DNA of 64,000 nt from an uncultured Desulfobulbaceae bacterium (GTDB lineage: Bacteria > Desulfobacterota > Desulfobulbia > Desulfobulbales > BM004). Shown piece by piece: positions 46,205-54,848 of the stretch; position 1 is the stretch's first letter; each line of letters starts with the position of its first letter. The translations under genes were made by a program, and so were the position numbers. The notes beneath the pieces were generated by a model, which saw nothing but the letters and a program-made list of their open reading frames with translations, ran no database searches and was not told the origin of the DNA. The stretch covers positions 62,001-126,000 of the forward strand of contig CAMYKS010000006.1 of the NCBI GenBank assembly GCA_947259115.1, read 5' to 3'.

Positions 46205-47392
46205 TCATGCCTTTAATTGGCTGATGGCCTTTTCAAGGCCGTCCAGCGAGAGCTCGAACATGGAAAAAATCTGCCGTACCATGCCAACAGTTTGTGAATA
46301 ATCCCACATGTTTTCCTGGAGCGGGTTAAGCCAGGCAGAATGGGGAAATGTTTCTGCCAGATATTTCAAACACTCGATACTTGTCCGGCCGCTCCTTTCC
46401 TGGATATGTATGGAACCGTCCTGGCTGCCAAGTTCGTAGGGAGCCATGCTGGCATCGCCAACAATAATTAACCTGGTTTCAGGATCAAAGCGGCTAAAAT
46501 CAGCAATTGAAAAAGGTTTTTTGGACCTGCCCGCATCCTGCCATAGCGTGTCATAAATCGTGTTATGAAAAAAGTATGTTTTAATATCTTTAAACTGGGT
46601 CCCGGCATAATCAAAAAGTGTCTGCACAATTTTTACATGGGGGTCCATGGACCAACCGCCGTTATCGATTGCGAGAACAACTTTGAGGCGGTCTTGCAGG
46701 CGCGGCTCAAAAACAATGTCAATTTCTCCGCCGATTTTAACCGTTCTGTAGATGGTTTTCTCAATGTTTATCCGGTCTTTTGCCCCTGCCGGCACAAGCT
46801 TTCTGAGCCTTTTCAAGGCTTCACCGATTCTTGCCCGGGTCAAAGGGCCCTGGGTGGAGTAATCCCTGTATCTTCTTTCTGCAGCAACCCTTAGGGCAGT
46901 CTTAGCGCTTGATTCTCCTTCCACCCGCATGGGACTCGGGTGGTACCCGGAATGTCCGAGCGGTGAAGTTCCGCCTGTGCCTATCCATTTACTGCCGCCA
47001 TGGTGTTCGTCTTTCTGCACCTGCAGGATCTGTTTGAAATATGCCAGCAGCTCAGTTCTGGAAAGCTTTTGCAGGTGTTCTTCGTCCTCGCCGAGCATCC
47101 TCGCCGTTGCACCGGGATTCTGCAGCCACTGCCGGAGCATCTGACTGGCGATCTCATCAAGGATAAGGCCATCTTTTTCCGGCAAAGGAGTCCCCTCAAA
47201 GTGAGAGGTAAAGACCTGGTCATACTGATCGAAATACCGTTCACTTTTCACAAGTATGGAGCGTGCCGCAATATAGAAATCATCCAAGTTTTCTATGAGC
47301 CCGCTGTTCAATGCCTTGTGTAATGTAAGAAAAGAGGTTGGGGTTACCGGCACACCCTGTTCCCTTAAGCTATAAAAAAAATCGCTGAACAT
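46205..47392 (-). CDS. CoxE-like von Willebrand factor A domain protein
   Basis: A 395-residue protein of the CoxE type: helical N-terminus, a disordered Gly/Pro segment (about 140-160) and a C-terminal VWA domain with the MIDAS-like motif D-x-G-x-S changed to DNGGWS (about residue 245), so one site residue differs from the consensus. In carboxydotrophs CoxE works with the MoxR-type ATPase CoxD to assemble Mo hydroxylase cofactor sites. It directly follows such an ATPase, with 3 bp between them. Confidence 0.88.
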   Translation of the reverse strand: MFSDFFYSLREQGVPVTPTSFLTLHKALNSGLIENLDDFYIAARSILVKSERYFDQYDQVFTSHFEGTPLPEKDGLILDEIASQMLRQWLQNPGATARMLGEDEEHLQKLSRTELLAYFKQILQVQKDEHHGGSKWIGTGGTSPLGHSGYHPSPMRVEGESSAKTALRVAAERRYRDYSTQGPLTRARIGEALKRLRKLVPAGAKDRINIEKTIYRTVKIGGEIDIVFEPRLQDRLKVVLAIDNGGWSMDPHVKIVQTLFDYAGTQFKDIKTYFFHNTIYDTLWQDAGRSKKPFSIADFSRFDPETRLIIVGDASMAPYELGSQDGSIHIQERSGRTSIECLKYLAETFPHSAWLNPLQENMWDYSQTVGMVRQIFSMFELSLDGLEKAISQLKA

Positions 47393-47395
47393 TGA

Positions 47396-48241
47396 TTATT
47401 TCCGGGCCTGGCTATATATGGAGGCGGCCTTTTTATAGTCAGGACTTTTTTTAAACAGGACACCTAAGTAGGGGACCTCTTCCTCAACCAGTCTGTCTGT
47501 TTTGAAATCAGGGTCAGATGCCAGGGCCCGCAGCCAGTTAATCAATTCTCTTGTGGCAGGCCTTTTCTCAATGCCCTCTACGTCACGGAGTTTATAAAAG
47601 GTTGCAATCGCTCCCTGGGCAAGGTTTTCATCGAGACCTGGAAAATGAACCGCAATTATTTGTCGCATCATTTTCGGGTCGGGAAAAGCGATATGATGAA
47701 AGTTGCACCTTCCCAAAAAAGGATCGGACAGGTCCTTTTTGGCGTTTGATGTAATTATAATTACCGGACGTACCTTGGCCTGCACCGTTATATCCGTTTC
47801 AATAATATCAAACTGCATCTGGTCCAGTATATCGAGCATGTCATCCTGGAAGTCTGTGTCAGCCTTGTCTATTTCATCGATCAGCAGGACAACCCTTTGT
47901 GCGGCGCTAAACGCCTGGCCGATTTTGCCCATTCTTATGTATTCATTGATATTGCTGACATCCCTGTTTGAGTCTCCGAAACGGCTGTCATTCAACCTGG
48001 TAAGGGTGTCATATTGATAAAGAGCATCAATAAGCTTCATGCTTGATTTTACATTGAGGACGATGAGCTCCATGTTCAGGTTTTCAGCTATGGCATGGGC
48101 CAGCATGGTCTTGCCAGTACCGGGTTCACCTTTTAATAAAAGCGGCATTTCCAGTGCCATTGATATATGTACTATCCGGGCGAGTTCATTATCCAGAACG
48201 TATGTACGTCCCCCTGAAAAATCAGCTATGTTGTCATTCAT
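47396..48241 (-). CDS. MoxR-type AAA+ ATPase (CoxD-like)
   Basis: A 281-residue MoxR ATPase with Walker A LLKGEPGTGKTMLAHA, Walker B VVLLIDEIDKAD, sensor 1 IIITSNAKKDLSDPFLGRC and lid residues. MoxR proteins pair with VWA proteins to remodel or insert metal centres in dehydrogenases. Together with the following CoxE-like gene it forms the usual MoxR-VWA pair. AAGAGG precedes the start. Confidence 0.92.
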   Translation of the reverse strand: MNDNIADFSGGRTYVLDNELARIVHISMALEMPLLLKGEPGTGKTMLAHAIAENLNMELIVLNVKSSMKLIDALYQYDTLTRLNDSRFGDSNRDVSNINEYIRMGKIGQAFSAAQRVVLLIDEIDKADTDFQDDMLDILDQMQFDIIETDITVQAKVRPVIIITSNAKKDLSDPFLGRCNFHHIAFPDPKMMRQIIAVHFPGLDENLAQGAIATFYKLRDVEGIEKRPATRELINWLRALASDPDFKTDRLVEEEVPYLGVLFKKSPDYKKAASIYSQARK

Positions 48242-48263
48242 TTGAACCTCTTACCTGTCATAA

Positions 48264-49169
48264 TTATAATGCCTGTAATATCTGGTACAATAGCGGCAGG
48301 GTCAGAAACGAGGCCATGAGGCCCAGTCCGACCAGGGCAGCGGTGAGCTCCGGGGCAAGGCCGGCGATCAGGGCCAGAGCCCCTGCAGTTACCATGGGCG
48401 GCATGCCTGCTTCAAACACCGATACCTTTGCCGCCAGGCTGCCCTGCTGCAGTGCGAAAATAATAGCTGTTGCCAGCAGTGGCGCTATAACCAGCTTTAT
48501 CAGCAACCCGGCGGTGAACGGCGTCCAACTGCCGGGCGGCAGCTTGAGCTTGACCTGCAGTCCGATTGCCACCATGACAACCGGCACCAGAGAGGAGGCA
48601 ATGCCGTGCAGTACTGCCACCAGGACAGCCGGATAGGGAACAGACATGGTAAGCAGGCCGAGCACCAGGGCAATGAAGGGCGGGAAAAGACATATTTTCT
48701 TGAGTATGGTTAAAGGTGTCGATCTTTCGCTGCCGCTGTATGTTGCCAGGATAAAAGAGCCGTATGTGGCGAGGGCCAGAAAGGAGCCGAATTGATCATA
48801 CAGGACCGCGTAGGAAACCGAATCTACTCCCCAGAAGGCCTGTACCATTGGTATGCCGAAAAAAGAAGTATTGCCAAGGGGCACCATGAGCAGGAGTGCC
48901 CCTGTTGTAGACCTGGTCCATCTGAAAGTTTTGGCAGCTGTCAGCACCAGGAGTGCCGAGATTGCTACCATTATCCACGGCATGAGTACCGGAATGAGCA
49001 GGTTTTTTGAAAAAATCAGGCGCGGCACCTGGAGCAGGATCAGGGCTGGCAGTGAAATATAAATGATAAAAAGGTTGAGGACCTGTGAACTGTTCTCTGG
49101 AAAAATTTTTAAGCGGCTCAGTGCCATTCCCAGCAGCAGTAGGGAAAAAATGATGATGAGGTTTTCCAT
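48264..49169 (-). CDS. AEC (auxin efflux carrier) family transporter
   Basis: A 301-residue membrane protein with about 10 helices in two five-helix halves, as in the AEC/MdcF family of dicarboxylate, malonate or small-solute transporters. Helix features are the N-terminal MENLIIIFSLLLLGMALS and the inner LMVPLGNTSFFGIPMVQAF segment with the crossover Asn-Thr pair. Substrate not evident; the adjacent FAH-family gene suggests an organic acid. Confidence 0.88.
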   Translation of the reverse strand: MENLIIIFSLLLLGMALSRLKIFPENSSQVLNLFIIYISLPALILLQVPRLIFSKNLLIPVLMPWIMVAISALLVLTAAKTFRWTRSTTGALLLMVPLGNTSFFGIPMVQAFWGVDSVSYAVLYDQFGSFLALATYGSFILATYSGSERSTPLTILKKICLFPPFIALVLGLLTMSVPYPAVLVAVLHGIASSLVPVVMVAIGLQVKLKLPPGSWTPFTAGLLIKLVIAPLLATAIIFALQQGSLAAKVSVFEAGMPPMVTAGALALIAGLAPELTAALVGLGLMASFLTLPLLYQILQAL

Positions 49170-49178
49170 GAACGCGTA

Positions 49179-49985
49179 TTATCCTGCCTCTGCAACCGGG
49201 CTGTGCAGGGTTCCCAGATTTTCAATTATGAGTTCCAGCCGGTCACCGGGCTTAAGATAGACCGGCGGCTGCCTGGCAAAACCAACCCCGCTGGGAGTGC
49301 CGGTCATGATAACCGTACCGGGGAGCAGGGTCATGCTGTCTGACAGGTATTCGATCAATTCCGCCACTGAAAAGATCATATCAGAGGTATTGGCATCCTG
49401 CATGGGCTCATTGTTTAAGAAACACTGCAACCGCAGTTGCTGTGGATCAGGTATGAGGTCAGCCGTCACCAGTTCCGGCCCCAAAGGACAGAAGGTGTCA
49501 AAGCTTTTGCCGCGCACCCACTGCCCGGAGCCGCCGTGCTTTTGCCAGCGTCGGGCCGAAACATCATTGCCGATGGTGTAGCCGAACACATGGTCAAGCG
49601 CCCTTGCCGCCGGAATATTTTTTGCTACCCTGCCGATAACCACTGCCAGCTCAACTTCAAAGTCCACCTGGGGTGGATCCAGGCAGGAAGGCGGCAGGAG
49701 TATCGGATCGTTGGGATGGTTAAGGGCGGCGGGATTTTTCATGAAAAGAACAGGATATTGCGGCAGGGTGGCATTGGTTTCCCTGGCATGCTGCGCGTAG
49801 TTCAAACCGATGCAGAGAATGGCCGCTGGTTTTATAGGAGCAAGGAGTTTGGCAACCTTTGTCCGTTGGCCGCTGTCCTTTGTGGTTTTAAACAGGTCAC
49901 CATGCAGCAGGGTTGCCTCGCCTTCACAATAATTATGCCCATACCGGGTATGTCCCTCTTTATCTATAAAACGAATAATTCGCAT
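49179..49985 (-). CDS. Fumarylacetoacetate hydrolase family protein
   Basis: A 268-residue FAH-fold hydrolase/isomerase-type protein. The metal site E-x-E plus D is visible: VDFEVELAVVIG (about 108), GYTIGNDVSAR and the lid residues GKSFDTFCPLGPELV. TGTPSGVGFAR completes the family core. Such enzymes cleave or decarboxylate acylpyruvates, 2-oxo-diacids or related compounds; the exact substrate cannot be inferred. It leads a minus-strand operon with AEC, MoxR, CoxE-like, radical SAM and HesA genes and is divergent from the MoaD-like gene. Confidence 0.9.
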   Translation of the reverse strand: MRIIRFIDKEGHTRYGHNYCEGEATLLHGDLFKTTKDSGQRTKVAKLLAPIKPAAILCIGLNYAQHARETNATLPQYPVLFMKNPAALNHPNDPILLPPSCLDPPQVDFEVELAVVIGRVAKNIPAARALDHVFGYTIGNDVSARRWQKHGGSGQWVRGKSFDTFCPLGPELVTADLIPDPQQLRLQCFLNNEPMQDANTSDMIFSVAELIEYLSDSMTLLPGTVIMTGTPSGVGFARQPPVYLKPGDRLELIIENLGTLHSPVAEAG

Positions 49986-50090
49986 GGCAACAGTAACTTT
50001 AATGCAGCAGAATATTGTACCTCAAAAAAACCATGTATACTATATATGCAGAGGAAACAGGAAAACATAACACTTTGGACATAAAATATT

Positions 50091-50315
50091 ATGAAGATTA
50101 CAATCAAGCTCTTTGCCACTCTCAGGGATTTCGGCCCTGAAATTCAGGAGATGAGCGTCTCTGAAAACAGTAGCATTGAAAAGGTGGTCAAGTCACTCAA
50201 CCTGCCTGAAGATATCCCTCTGTTGACCATTGTAAACGGGGTGCATACCGACCCGAAAGAAGTGCTGAAGGGGGGTGATGTTCTGGCCCTTTTTCCTCCG
50301 GTCGGCGGCGGTTAG
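50091..50315 (+). CDS. MoaD/ThiS-family sulfur carrier
   Basis: A 74-residue ubiquitin-like carrier: KLFATLRDFG at the start and a C-terminal ALFPPVGGG ending in the Gly-Gly that is thiocarboxylated. The F-P-P-V-G-G-G ending matches MoaD better than ThiS. It is close to the AOR-family gene and to the HesA/MoeB-like enzyme, consistent with molybdopterin/tungstopterin sulfur transfer. Its last 4 bp overlap the converging neighbour. Confidence 0.9.
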   Translation: MKITIKLFATLRDFGPEIQEMSVSENSSIEKVVKSLNLPEDIPLLTIVNGVHTDPKEVLKGGDVLALFPPVGGG

Positions 50316-50956
50316 CCTGGGGCAACAGAAAATTTTGCCATTTCGCTTGCAGGGATCCAGCGCCCCTTTTGGAACATCTCCGGGGCGACTTGTGCGCCAT
50401 CAAGAGATACACTTTTGCATTCCTGCCAGAATCCTGTTGGCAGATTGCCAAGATACTCTGCTAAGTCCGTTGATTGTATATAAATCCCCTTTCTAAGAAG
50501 CTCCGGCCCCATATCTTTCATTAACAGGTTTAAAAGCTTGAGCTGCACAAAACCCTCTCCGGAATAACCATAATCGCCTGCCTCCCGGTGCGTGATGCTG
50601 TGGCGGAAGACGGCCAGGGGGCCCCGCCGTAAAGCAATGCCGACCAGGCCGGGCATGGTACCCGACAAGGTAAGCCTGGCTCCATCTCTGATAATAGCTA
50701 TTTCAAGATCATCAGCCGGTTTACCGTCCAGAAAGATACCCTGGATCCTTGATTGAATATACTCGGGACTTAAGCCAAGCTGCTCGATGAAAAAGTCATG
50801 TATGGTGCAGCCCACGCAGGCGGAAACAAAAAAGCCCTTCTGCAGAAGGAGAAAAAGGTCTGCAATCTGCTTTTCGGCAAGGTCCAAAGACAGAGTTACG
50901 GCTTTTTGCAGCTGCTCTCTTATCTCGGTTGTTTCCACTGGTTCATACCCCCACAA
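50312..50956 (-). CDS. Conserved protein of unknown function next to AOR and MoaD
   Basis: A 214-residue soluble protein without a family I can name. It has VSACVGCTIHDFF with a C-x2-C pair near residues 47-50, an IIRDGARLTLSGTMPGLVGIALRRG beta-region, and a C-terminal basic/aromatic tail. It lies immediately downstream of the AOR-family gene on the same strand and overlaps the MoaD-like gene end-to-end, which suggests a role in assembling or using the tungsto/molybdo enzyme. The annotation is by context only. Confidence 0.6.
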   Translation of the reverse strand: MWGYEPVETTEIREQLQKAVTLSLDLAEKQIADLFLLLQKGFFVSACVGCTIHDFFIEQLGLSPEYIQSRIQGIFLDGKPADDLEIAIIRDGARLTLSGTMPGLVGIALRRGPLAVFRHSITHREAGDYGYSGEGFVQLKLLNLLMKDMGPELLRKGIYIQSTDLAEYLGNLPTGFWQECKSVSLDGAQVAPEMFQKGRWIPASEMAKFSVAPG

Positions 50957-50984
50957 GAGAATAAAGCTCTCAATTGCCTAACAG

Positions 50985-51027
50985 AAAAAAAGGAGGAGAC
51001 GTCGGTTCCGCCTTCCCCCCTTTTTTT
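50985..51027. terminator. Imperfect bidirectional terminator-like hairpin after AOR
   Basis: Seven A plus GGAGGAG at 50985-50997 faces CCCCCC plus seven T at 51015-51027. On either strand a GC-rich helix is followed by a T run. It lies between the AOR-family stop and the unknown protein start. Confidence 0.5.
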
Positions 51028-51046
51028 GAGCTGTCATGCTGTGCAA

Positions 51047-52618
51047 TCACCAATCAAACACCTTGTCAAGTTCCTCATCCGTAACCCCGAACGTGACGTT
51101 ATGCGGTGGAAATGCTTCGGTTTTGAAGTAACCGGGCAAACGGTCATGGGCCTTGGTAAAACCGGCCCGGGCATTAAAATCCCGCTCCATTGTCAGGACT
51201 TTTTTGCCAAGTTCGGTGACACCGTCGGCGGTGAATTCAGTGCCGCTGTAGGCGCCGATGATATCAAGCATGGCCTGAAATGTCTCAGGCTGGTCCAGTA
51301 TGGCAAAGGCTATAAACAGGCACATGCCCGTGGAGTCAATGGCAGCTGTGGCTATCTGCAGATTTCTGGAAATTTCAACCTGGCCCTCCGGTTTTAAGGC
51401 ATCCACATCGCCTCCGACCTTGAGAACATTCTGGGCTACAGCATAACCTGCCGTATGGTCTGCCCCCATGGGGCTGGTGGCATAGGTAACACCGATACCC
51501 TGTACAGCACGCGGGTCCTCCATGGCGACTGCTATGGCGTTGCCCATTTCAATGGTATCGACTCCGTAATTGTCATCCAAGAAGTCCAGCATGGCAATGG
51601 TGTCAAGATCATCTATGCCGCAGTTGCCGCCATGGGCCCAAACGGTTTCATATTCCGGCTGTTTGGTAAGGAAATGGCCATCCTTGTCATTATAGACTCC
51701 CGAGCAGCGGATAACGCAGCCGCGGTGGCACCCATGGGTGGCAAGTCCGCCGCGTGCCGTTTCGGTCTCAGCCTGGGTCTCGCCACTGATCTTTGAGGCG
51801 CCGTCGAAGCTGCCCTGTTTGAAGTTGTAGGTCGGGTAGCCGCCCACTTCGCTAAGTATGTTGGTAAGGACATTGGTGCCGTAGGCAGGCAGGCCTTCCC
51901 CGGTAACGGGATGTGAGGTCAGACCCTCAACAAAAATTTTGTTGGCTGCTTTGAACTTTTCAGGGTCTTTGGGGGAGCGCATTGCCATGCCGGTATCATC
52001 GAGCACGATAACCTTTACGCCTTTGGCTCCCATGACAGCTCCAACACCACCCCTGCCGGCATGCCGGGCCGGGCGGAGTTCCATGTCGGTGCAGGCAATT
52101 GAGGCGGAGCACATCTTCATTTCACCGGCCGGGCCAATGGAGATACAGGCTATTTTTTTATCGCCATACTCGCTTTTCATTTTATCGATCAGGTCGTAAT
52201 TGGGCAGCATTTTGAGACTGTTGTCAATACTGATCTGTACGCCGTCCTTATTGATAAATACCTTGTAAAGGTCGTCCGTTGGGGGCTTGCCTTCCAGCAC
52301 AATGGCAGCGTAACCCAGCCTGGCCAGTACCTGGGAGGGTTGGCCGCCGGAGTTTGCCTCCTTTATCCCTCCTGTCAACGGGCTCTTGCAGCCGATTGAT
52401 ATGCGGCCGGACATGGCAGCGGTTGTACCGCTCAGCAGACCGGGAGCAATTACCAGCTTATTTTCACTTCCCAGGGCGTGACATGTGGCTGGAACTTCTT
52501 TGGAAACTATGGCGGAGGTTAAAGCTCTGCCTCCCAGGCCGGCATATTCTCCTATCGGGACCTCATTGACCTGCGGTCCGCCTGCACCACTCATATCGAT
52601 TCGTAAAATCTTATCCAT
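51047..52618 (-). CDS. AOR-family tungsto/molybdo oxidoreductase with an internal deletion
   Basis: Aldehyde:ferredoxin oxidoreductase-type enzyme (YdhV-like branch). The N-terminal domain has LGGRALTSAIVSKEVP and the pterin site GRISIGCKSPLTGGIKEANSGG. The cluster Cys read CHRGCVIRC (C-x3-C-x3-C), the first D-type pterin motif is in the GVDTIEMG region, and the second, with the fourth Cys, is DSTGMC. At 523 residues it is short for the family (about 580-620). Between GNAIAVAME and DPRAVQGIGVTYATSPMGADH the roughly 60-75 residues that normally separate them are gone, in frame (junction about 51515-51522). GGAGG lies 5 bp before the ATG at 52618. Confidence 0.88.
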   Translation of the reverse strand: MDKILRIDMSGAGGPQVNEVPIGEYAGLGGRALTSAIVSKEVPATCHALGSENKLVIAPGLLSGTTAAMSGRISIGCKSPLTGGIKEANSGGQPSQVLARLGYAAIVLEGKPPTDDLYKVFINKDGVQISIDNSLKMLPNYDLIDKMKSEYGDKKIACISIGPAGEMKMCSASIACTDMELRPARHAGRGGVGAVMGAKGVKVIVLDDTGMAMRSPKDPEKFKAANKIFVEGLTSHPVTGEGLPAYGTNVLTNILSEVGGYPTYNFKQGSFDGASKISGETQAETETARGGLATHGCHRGCVIRCSGVYNDKDGHFLTKQPEYETVWAHGGNCGIDDLDTIAMLDFLDDNYGVDTIEMGNAIAVAMEDPRAVQGIGVTYATSPMGADHTAGYAVAQNVLKVGGDVDALKPEGQVEISRNLQIATAAIDSTGMCLFIAFAILDQPETFQAMLDIIGAYSGTEFTADGVTELGKKVLTMERDFNARAGFTKAHDRLPGYFKTEAFPPHNVTFGVTDEELDKVFDW

Positions 52619-53139
52619 CGCGACCTCCATGATCTGCTTGATTGCAAAAATGTAAGTTCATCAATACGTATCAAGAATATTTTATTATACCCAGGCATAA
52701 AACAAAAAAAGCCTCCACAGGGCTTAATTCACCCAGAGAAGGCTGTACAGATATATCGAGGTTTACCTCTATGCATGGGGATTAGCCTCAAGTAGAGTAA
52801 AAATTTAGATATCAGATATATGTTTTAGTCAGGATAATAACTTCTTGTCAAGCATATTATCTGGTAGGGCAAAACTGATGGTGGTAGGCGGTTGCAGGTC
52901 TCTGCCGGGCGGCTCAACCTACTGCAAAACGGTCATATTTAGATGGGGTCAATACTGACCATAAAGAAGAGGTCCAAACCGTGGAGTCAGGAATTCACCC
53001 TAGGTCCGGTCAGGCACGGGAGGAAGAATTTGTTGCAGTCCGTGGAAATTGGTACATTTTCGGCCCAAAAATAAAAAAGAGCAGGCCCGCTTGAAAAATC
53101 GGCCCACCCTGGGGTAGTTAAGCTGCTACCTGTCCGAAA
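52619..53139. other. AOR leader and intergenic region without genes
   Basis: About 520 bp. The part next to AOR (about 52619-52810) looks like a structured leader with a terminator-type hairpin (listed separately). The remainder to 53139 holds no gene I can support; several GC-rich half-palindromes (for example GGGCCGATTTTTCAAGCGGG type at 53075-53100) look like decayed sequence. Confidence 0.5.
52704..52725 (-). terminator. Terminator-like hairpin in the AOR leader (possible attenuator)
   Basis: On the minus strand AAGCC-loop-GGCTT is followed by seven T, 86 bp before the AOR start. Upstream of it a GAGG-TAAA-CCTC hairpin and a GGCT/AGCC pairing (about 52735-52785) could form an alternative structure that competes for the AGCC/GGCT arm. 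This resembles a riboswitch-type attenuator; class unknown. Confidence 0.45.
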
Positions 53140-53463
53140 TTATGTTTCTTTTTCCTTTTTTTTGTCAGTATCTATGGGGCATGGTTCTCCTGCCTCGGCA
53201 AAGGCGGCACAGGCCATGGTGCCCTTGACATCTATTTTGGTGTCATCTTCTTTCTTCTCACTTTTATCCAGCGGGCATGGTTCTCCGGCTTCAGCAAAAG
53301 CGGTGCAGGCCATGGTGTCCTCCACAGACATTTTAGAGTCATCTGTTTTCTCTTTCTTTTCTTCAGCTTCATGGATTGGACATGGCTCGCCGGCCTCGGC
53401 AAAAGCACTGCAGGCCATGGTATCCACGACTTCTTTTTTGACTGATTTTTTTTCATCGTCCAT
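53140..53463 (-). CDS. Three-repeat Cys-x9-Cys-Pro protein
   Basis: A 107-residue charged protein made of three copies of TMAC-[SAT]-AFAEAGEPCP, each separated by a Lys/Glu/Asp-rich linker (about 33-residue period; repeats at about residues 15, 48 and 81). Each copy keeps a Cys, nine residues, then Cys-Pro. No signal peptide, no membrane helix. The start has GGGAGA 8 bp upstream. The DNA copies (53174-53223, 53272-53321, 53374-53424) are very similar, so the repeat arose by duplication. I do not recognise the family. Possible roles include metal or heme binding, redox storage, or a multi-core modified peptide. Confidence 0.8.
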   Translation of the reverse strand: MDDEKKSVKKEVVDTMACSAFAEAGEPCPIHEAEEKKEKTDDSKMSVEDTMACTAFAEAGEPCPLDKSEKKEDDTKIDVKGTMACAAFAEAGEPCPIDTDKKKEKET

Positions 53464-53937
53464 GAGTATATCTCCCGTTAGGCATTTTCTTCCCCCTCAA
53501 CAATCCCGAGGCAAGTTATTTTTTAACTTAATAATTATAAATTAACTATTCTTTAGCTTATTTGCACAAATTTTTTTAAAAGCTGTTTTTTTGTCTGTCA
53601 TGGAAGGACGTAAAGGGGCTGCAGTAAATTCTACAGTATCCGGGATATTAGAACTTCAACCATAAATAAGAATTTCATTTTTCCACTGCATACCTGAACA
53701 CATTAAGAATCATTCATGCTCAAGGTTACAAGCAGTAATTTGGACTTTCAGAGATGCAAGAATACCCAATTATCTATGTTCCCCTGAGGGAAGATTAAAT
53801 ATATAGGTAGTTTGACTTAAGAGGGAGAATGTACTTGAAAGTTTAAACGGCGGAAGCCGAACCCATCGCCTACTACTTTTTTTAAAATAATATTATCATG
53901 TTAAGCTTATACTGGCAACAGCTCGATAAGCTATAAT
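53464..53937. other. Intergenic region without genes
   Basis: About 470 bp, AT-rich. It holds the ribosome binding site of the Cys-repeat gene at its left end and a plus-strand hairpin GGCG...CGCC followed by seven T near 53849-53881 that has no gene upstream to terminate. Nothing else is supported. Confidence 0.5.
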
Positions 53938-54354
53938 TTAAGGACCAGGGATATCTATCGGTAGAACAGCCGGCCCGAAGAGGATATTTCTTATTTTGCT
54001 GATCAGGGTGTCCACATCAAACGGTTTCTCCACAAGAAAATGATCGGTTTCAGAAATCCCTTGATTGGCAACTGAAGGAGCAATGTAGCCGGACATAAAA
54101 AGAACCCGAATCTCGGGATACAAAGCGGCAAACTGCCTGGCCAGGTCGAAGCCGCTCATTTTCGGCATCATGACGTCGGTGAGCAGCAGATCAATTTTTT
54201 CCTGTTTTTCGGCCGTAAGCAGAGCTCTCTCGGCGCTGGAAGCCGCAAGACACCGATAGCCATAAAAAGAAATTTGCTCTTCAGTAACCTTTAGAACAAT
54301 GGGGTCATCATCTACTATGAGGACTGTTGCGGTTTCTTTTTTTTGCTTTTGCAT
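53938..54354 (-). CDS. CheY-like response regulator receiver protein
   Basis: A 138-residue single receiver domain: DDD triad near residue 15 (VLIVDDDPIVLKVTEE), phospho-acceptor Asp in LLLTDVMMPKMSG (about residue 61), Ser/Thr in RVLFMSGYIA (about 89) and Lys in FLVEKPFDVDTL (about 110). No output domain, so it acts by protein interaction or phosphotransfer. Its partner kinase may be the PAS kinase at 57-59 kb, unproven. Confidence 0.9.
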   Translation of the reverse strand: MQKQKKETATVLIVDDDPIVLKVTEEQISFYGYRCLAASSAERALLTAEKQEKIDLLLTDVMMPKMSGFDLARQFAALYPEIRVLFMSGYIAPSVANQGISETDHFLVEKPFDVDTLISKIRNILFGPAVLPIDIPGP

Positions 54355-54492
54355 ATAGTTCTTTACATTGAAATTTCGAGGCTTATTCCCTTAATCCCTG
54401 CCAAATGGACAAGCTTCTGGCAGACCTTTGAAGAAGTCTCTCCTCGGTTGCTCTCCCTTAAAAGGGCTTTCTCTGATATACGCTCAGAGCAG

Positions 54493-54822
54493 TTAAAGGT
54501 TTTCTGTGCTTCCCCCCGCGTGGGAAGCTTTTTTTGACTGCTGGGCAATCTTCCTCATATCGCATATTACTTTTTTATATTGGGTAGATGTGCCAGGGTG
54601 AATCTGAGTCCTTCCATTGTATTCTTCCATTACATGCATTTCGTTTTCTATATATTTCAGGAGATTTGGGTCATATTTCATAAGGAGCATGAGCAGCAGG
54701 TCTTGGGTAATTTTTGCTTTAGACAGGCTTTGCGATAATGTTAATACTTTCTGGGTAAGATGCTGAACAACCTCCTGTTGCGAATCAATTATTCTCTTTA
54801 ATGATTTTGAGTTATTATTCAT
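54493..54822 (-). CDS. Small conserved helical protein, function unknown
   Basis: A 109-residue, mostly alpha-helical, charged protein (SLKRIIDSQQEVVQHLTQKV; LLMLLMKYDPNLLKYIENEM). It has no membrane helix or signal. The frame extends upstream to 54873, but the ATG at 54822 has AAAGG 7 bp before it and fits better. It lies directly after the HD-GYP gene (27 bp beyond), so a link with that signalling protein is likely. No family was recognised. Confidence 0.55.
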   Translation of the reverse strand: MNNNSKSLKRIIDSQQEVVQHLTQKVLTLSQSLSKAKITQDLLLMLLMKYDPNLLKYIENEMHVMEEYNGRTQIHPGTSTQYKKVICDMRKIAQQSKKASHAGGSTENL

Positions 54823-54848
54823 GTTTGCGCCTTTATTGAAATCATGCC

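Noticed and set aside
53849..53881. Plus-strand terminator GGCG...CGCC with T run
   Set aside because: No plus-strand gene lies upstream to be terminated; retained only as a note in the intergenic entry.
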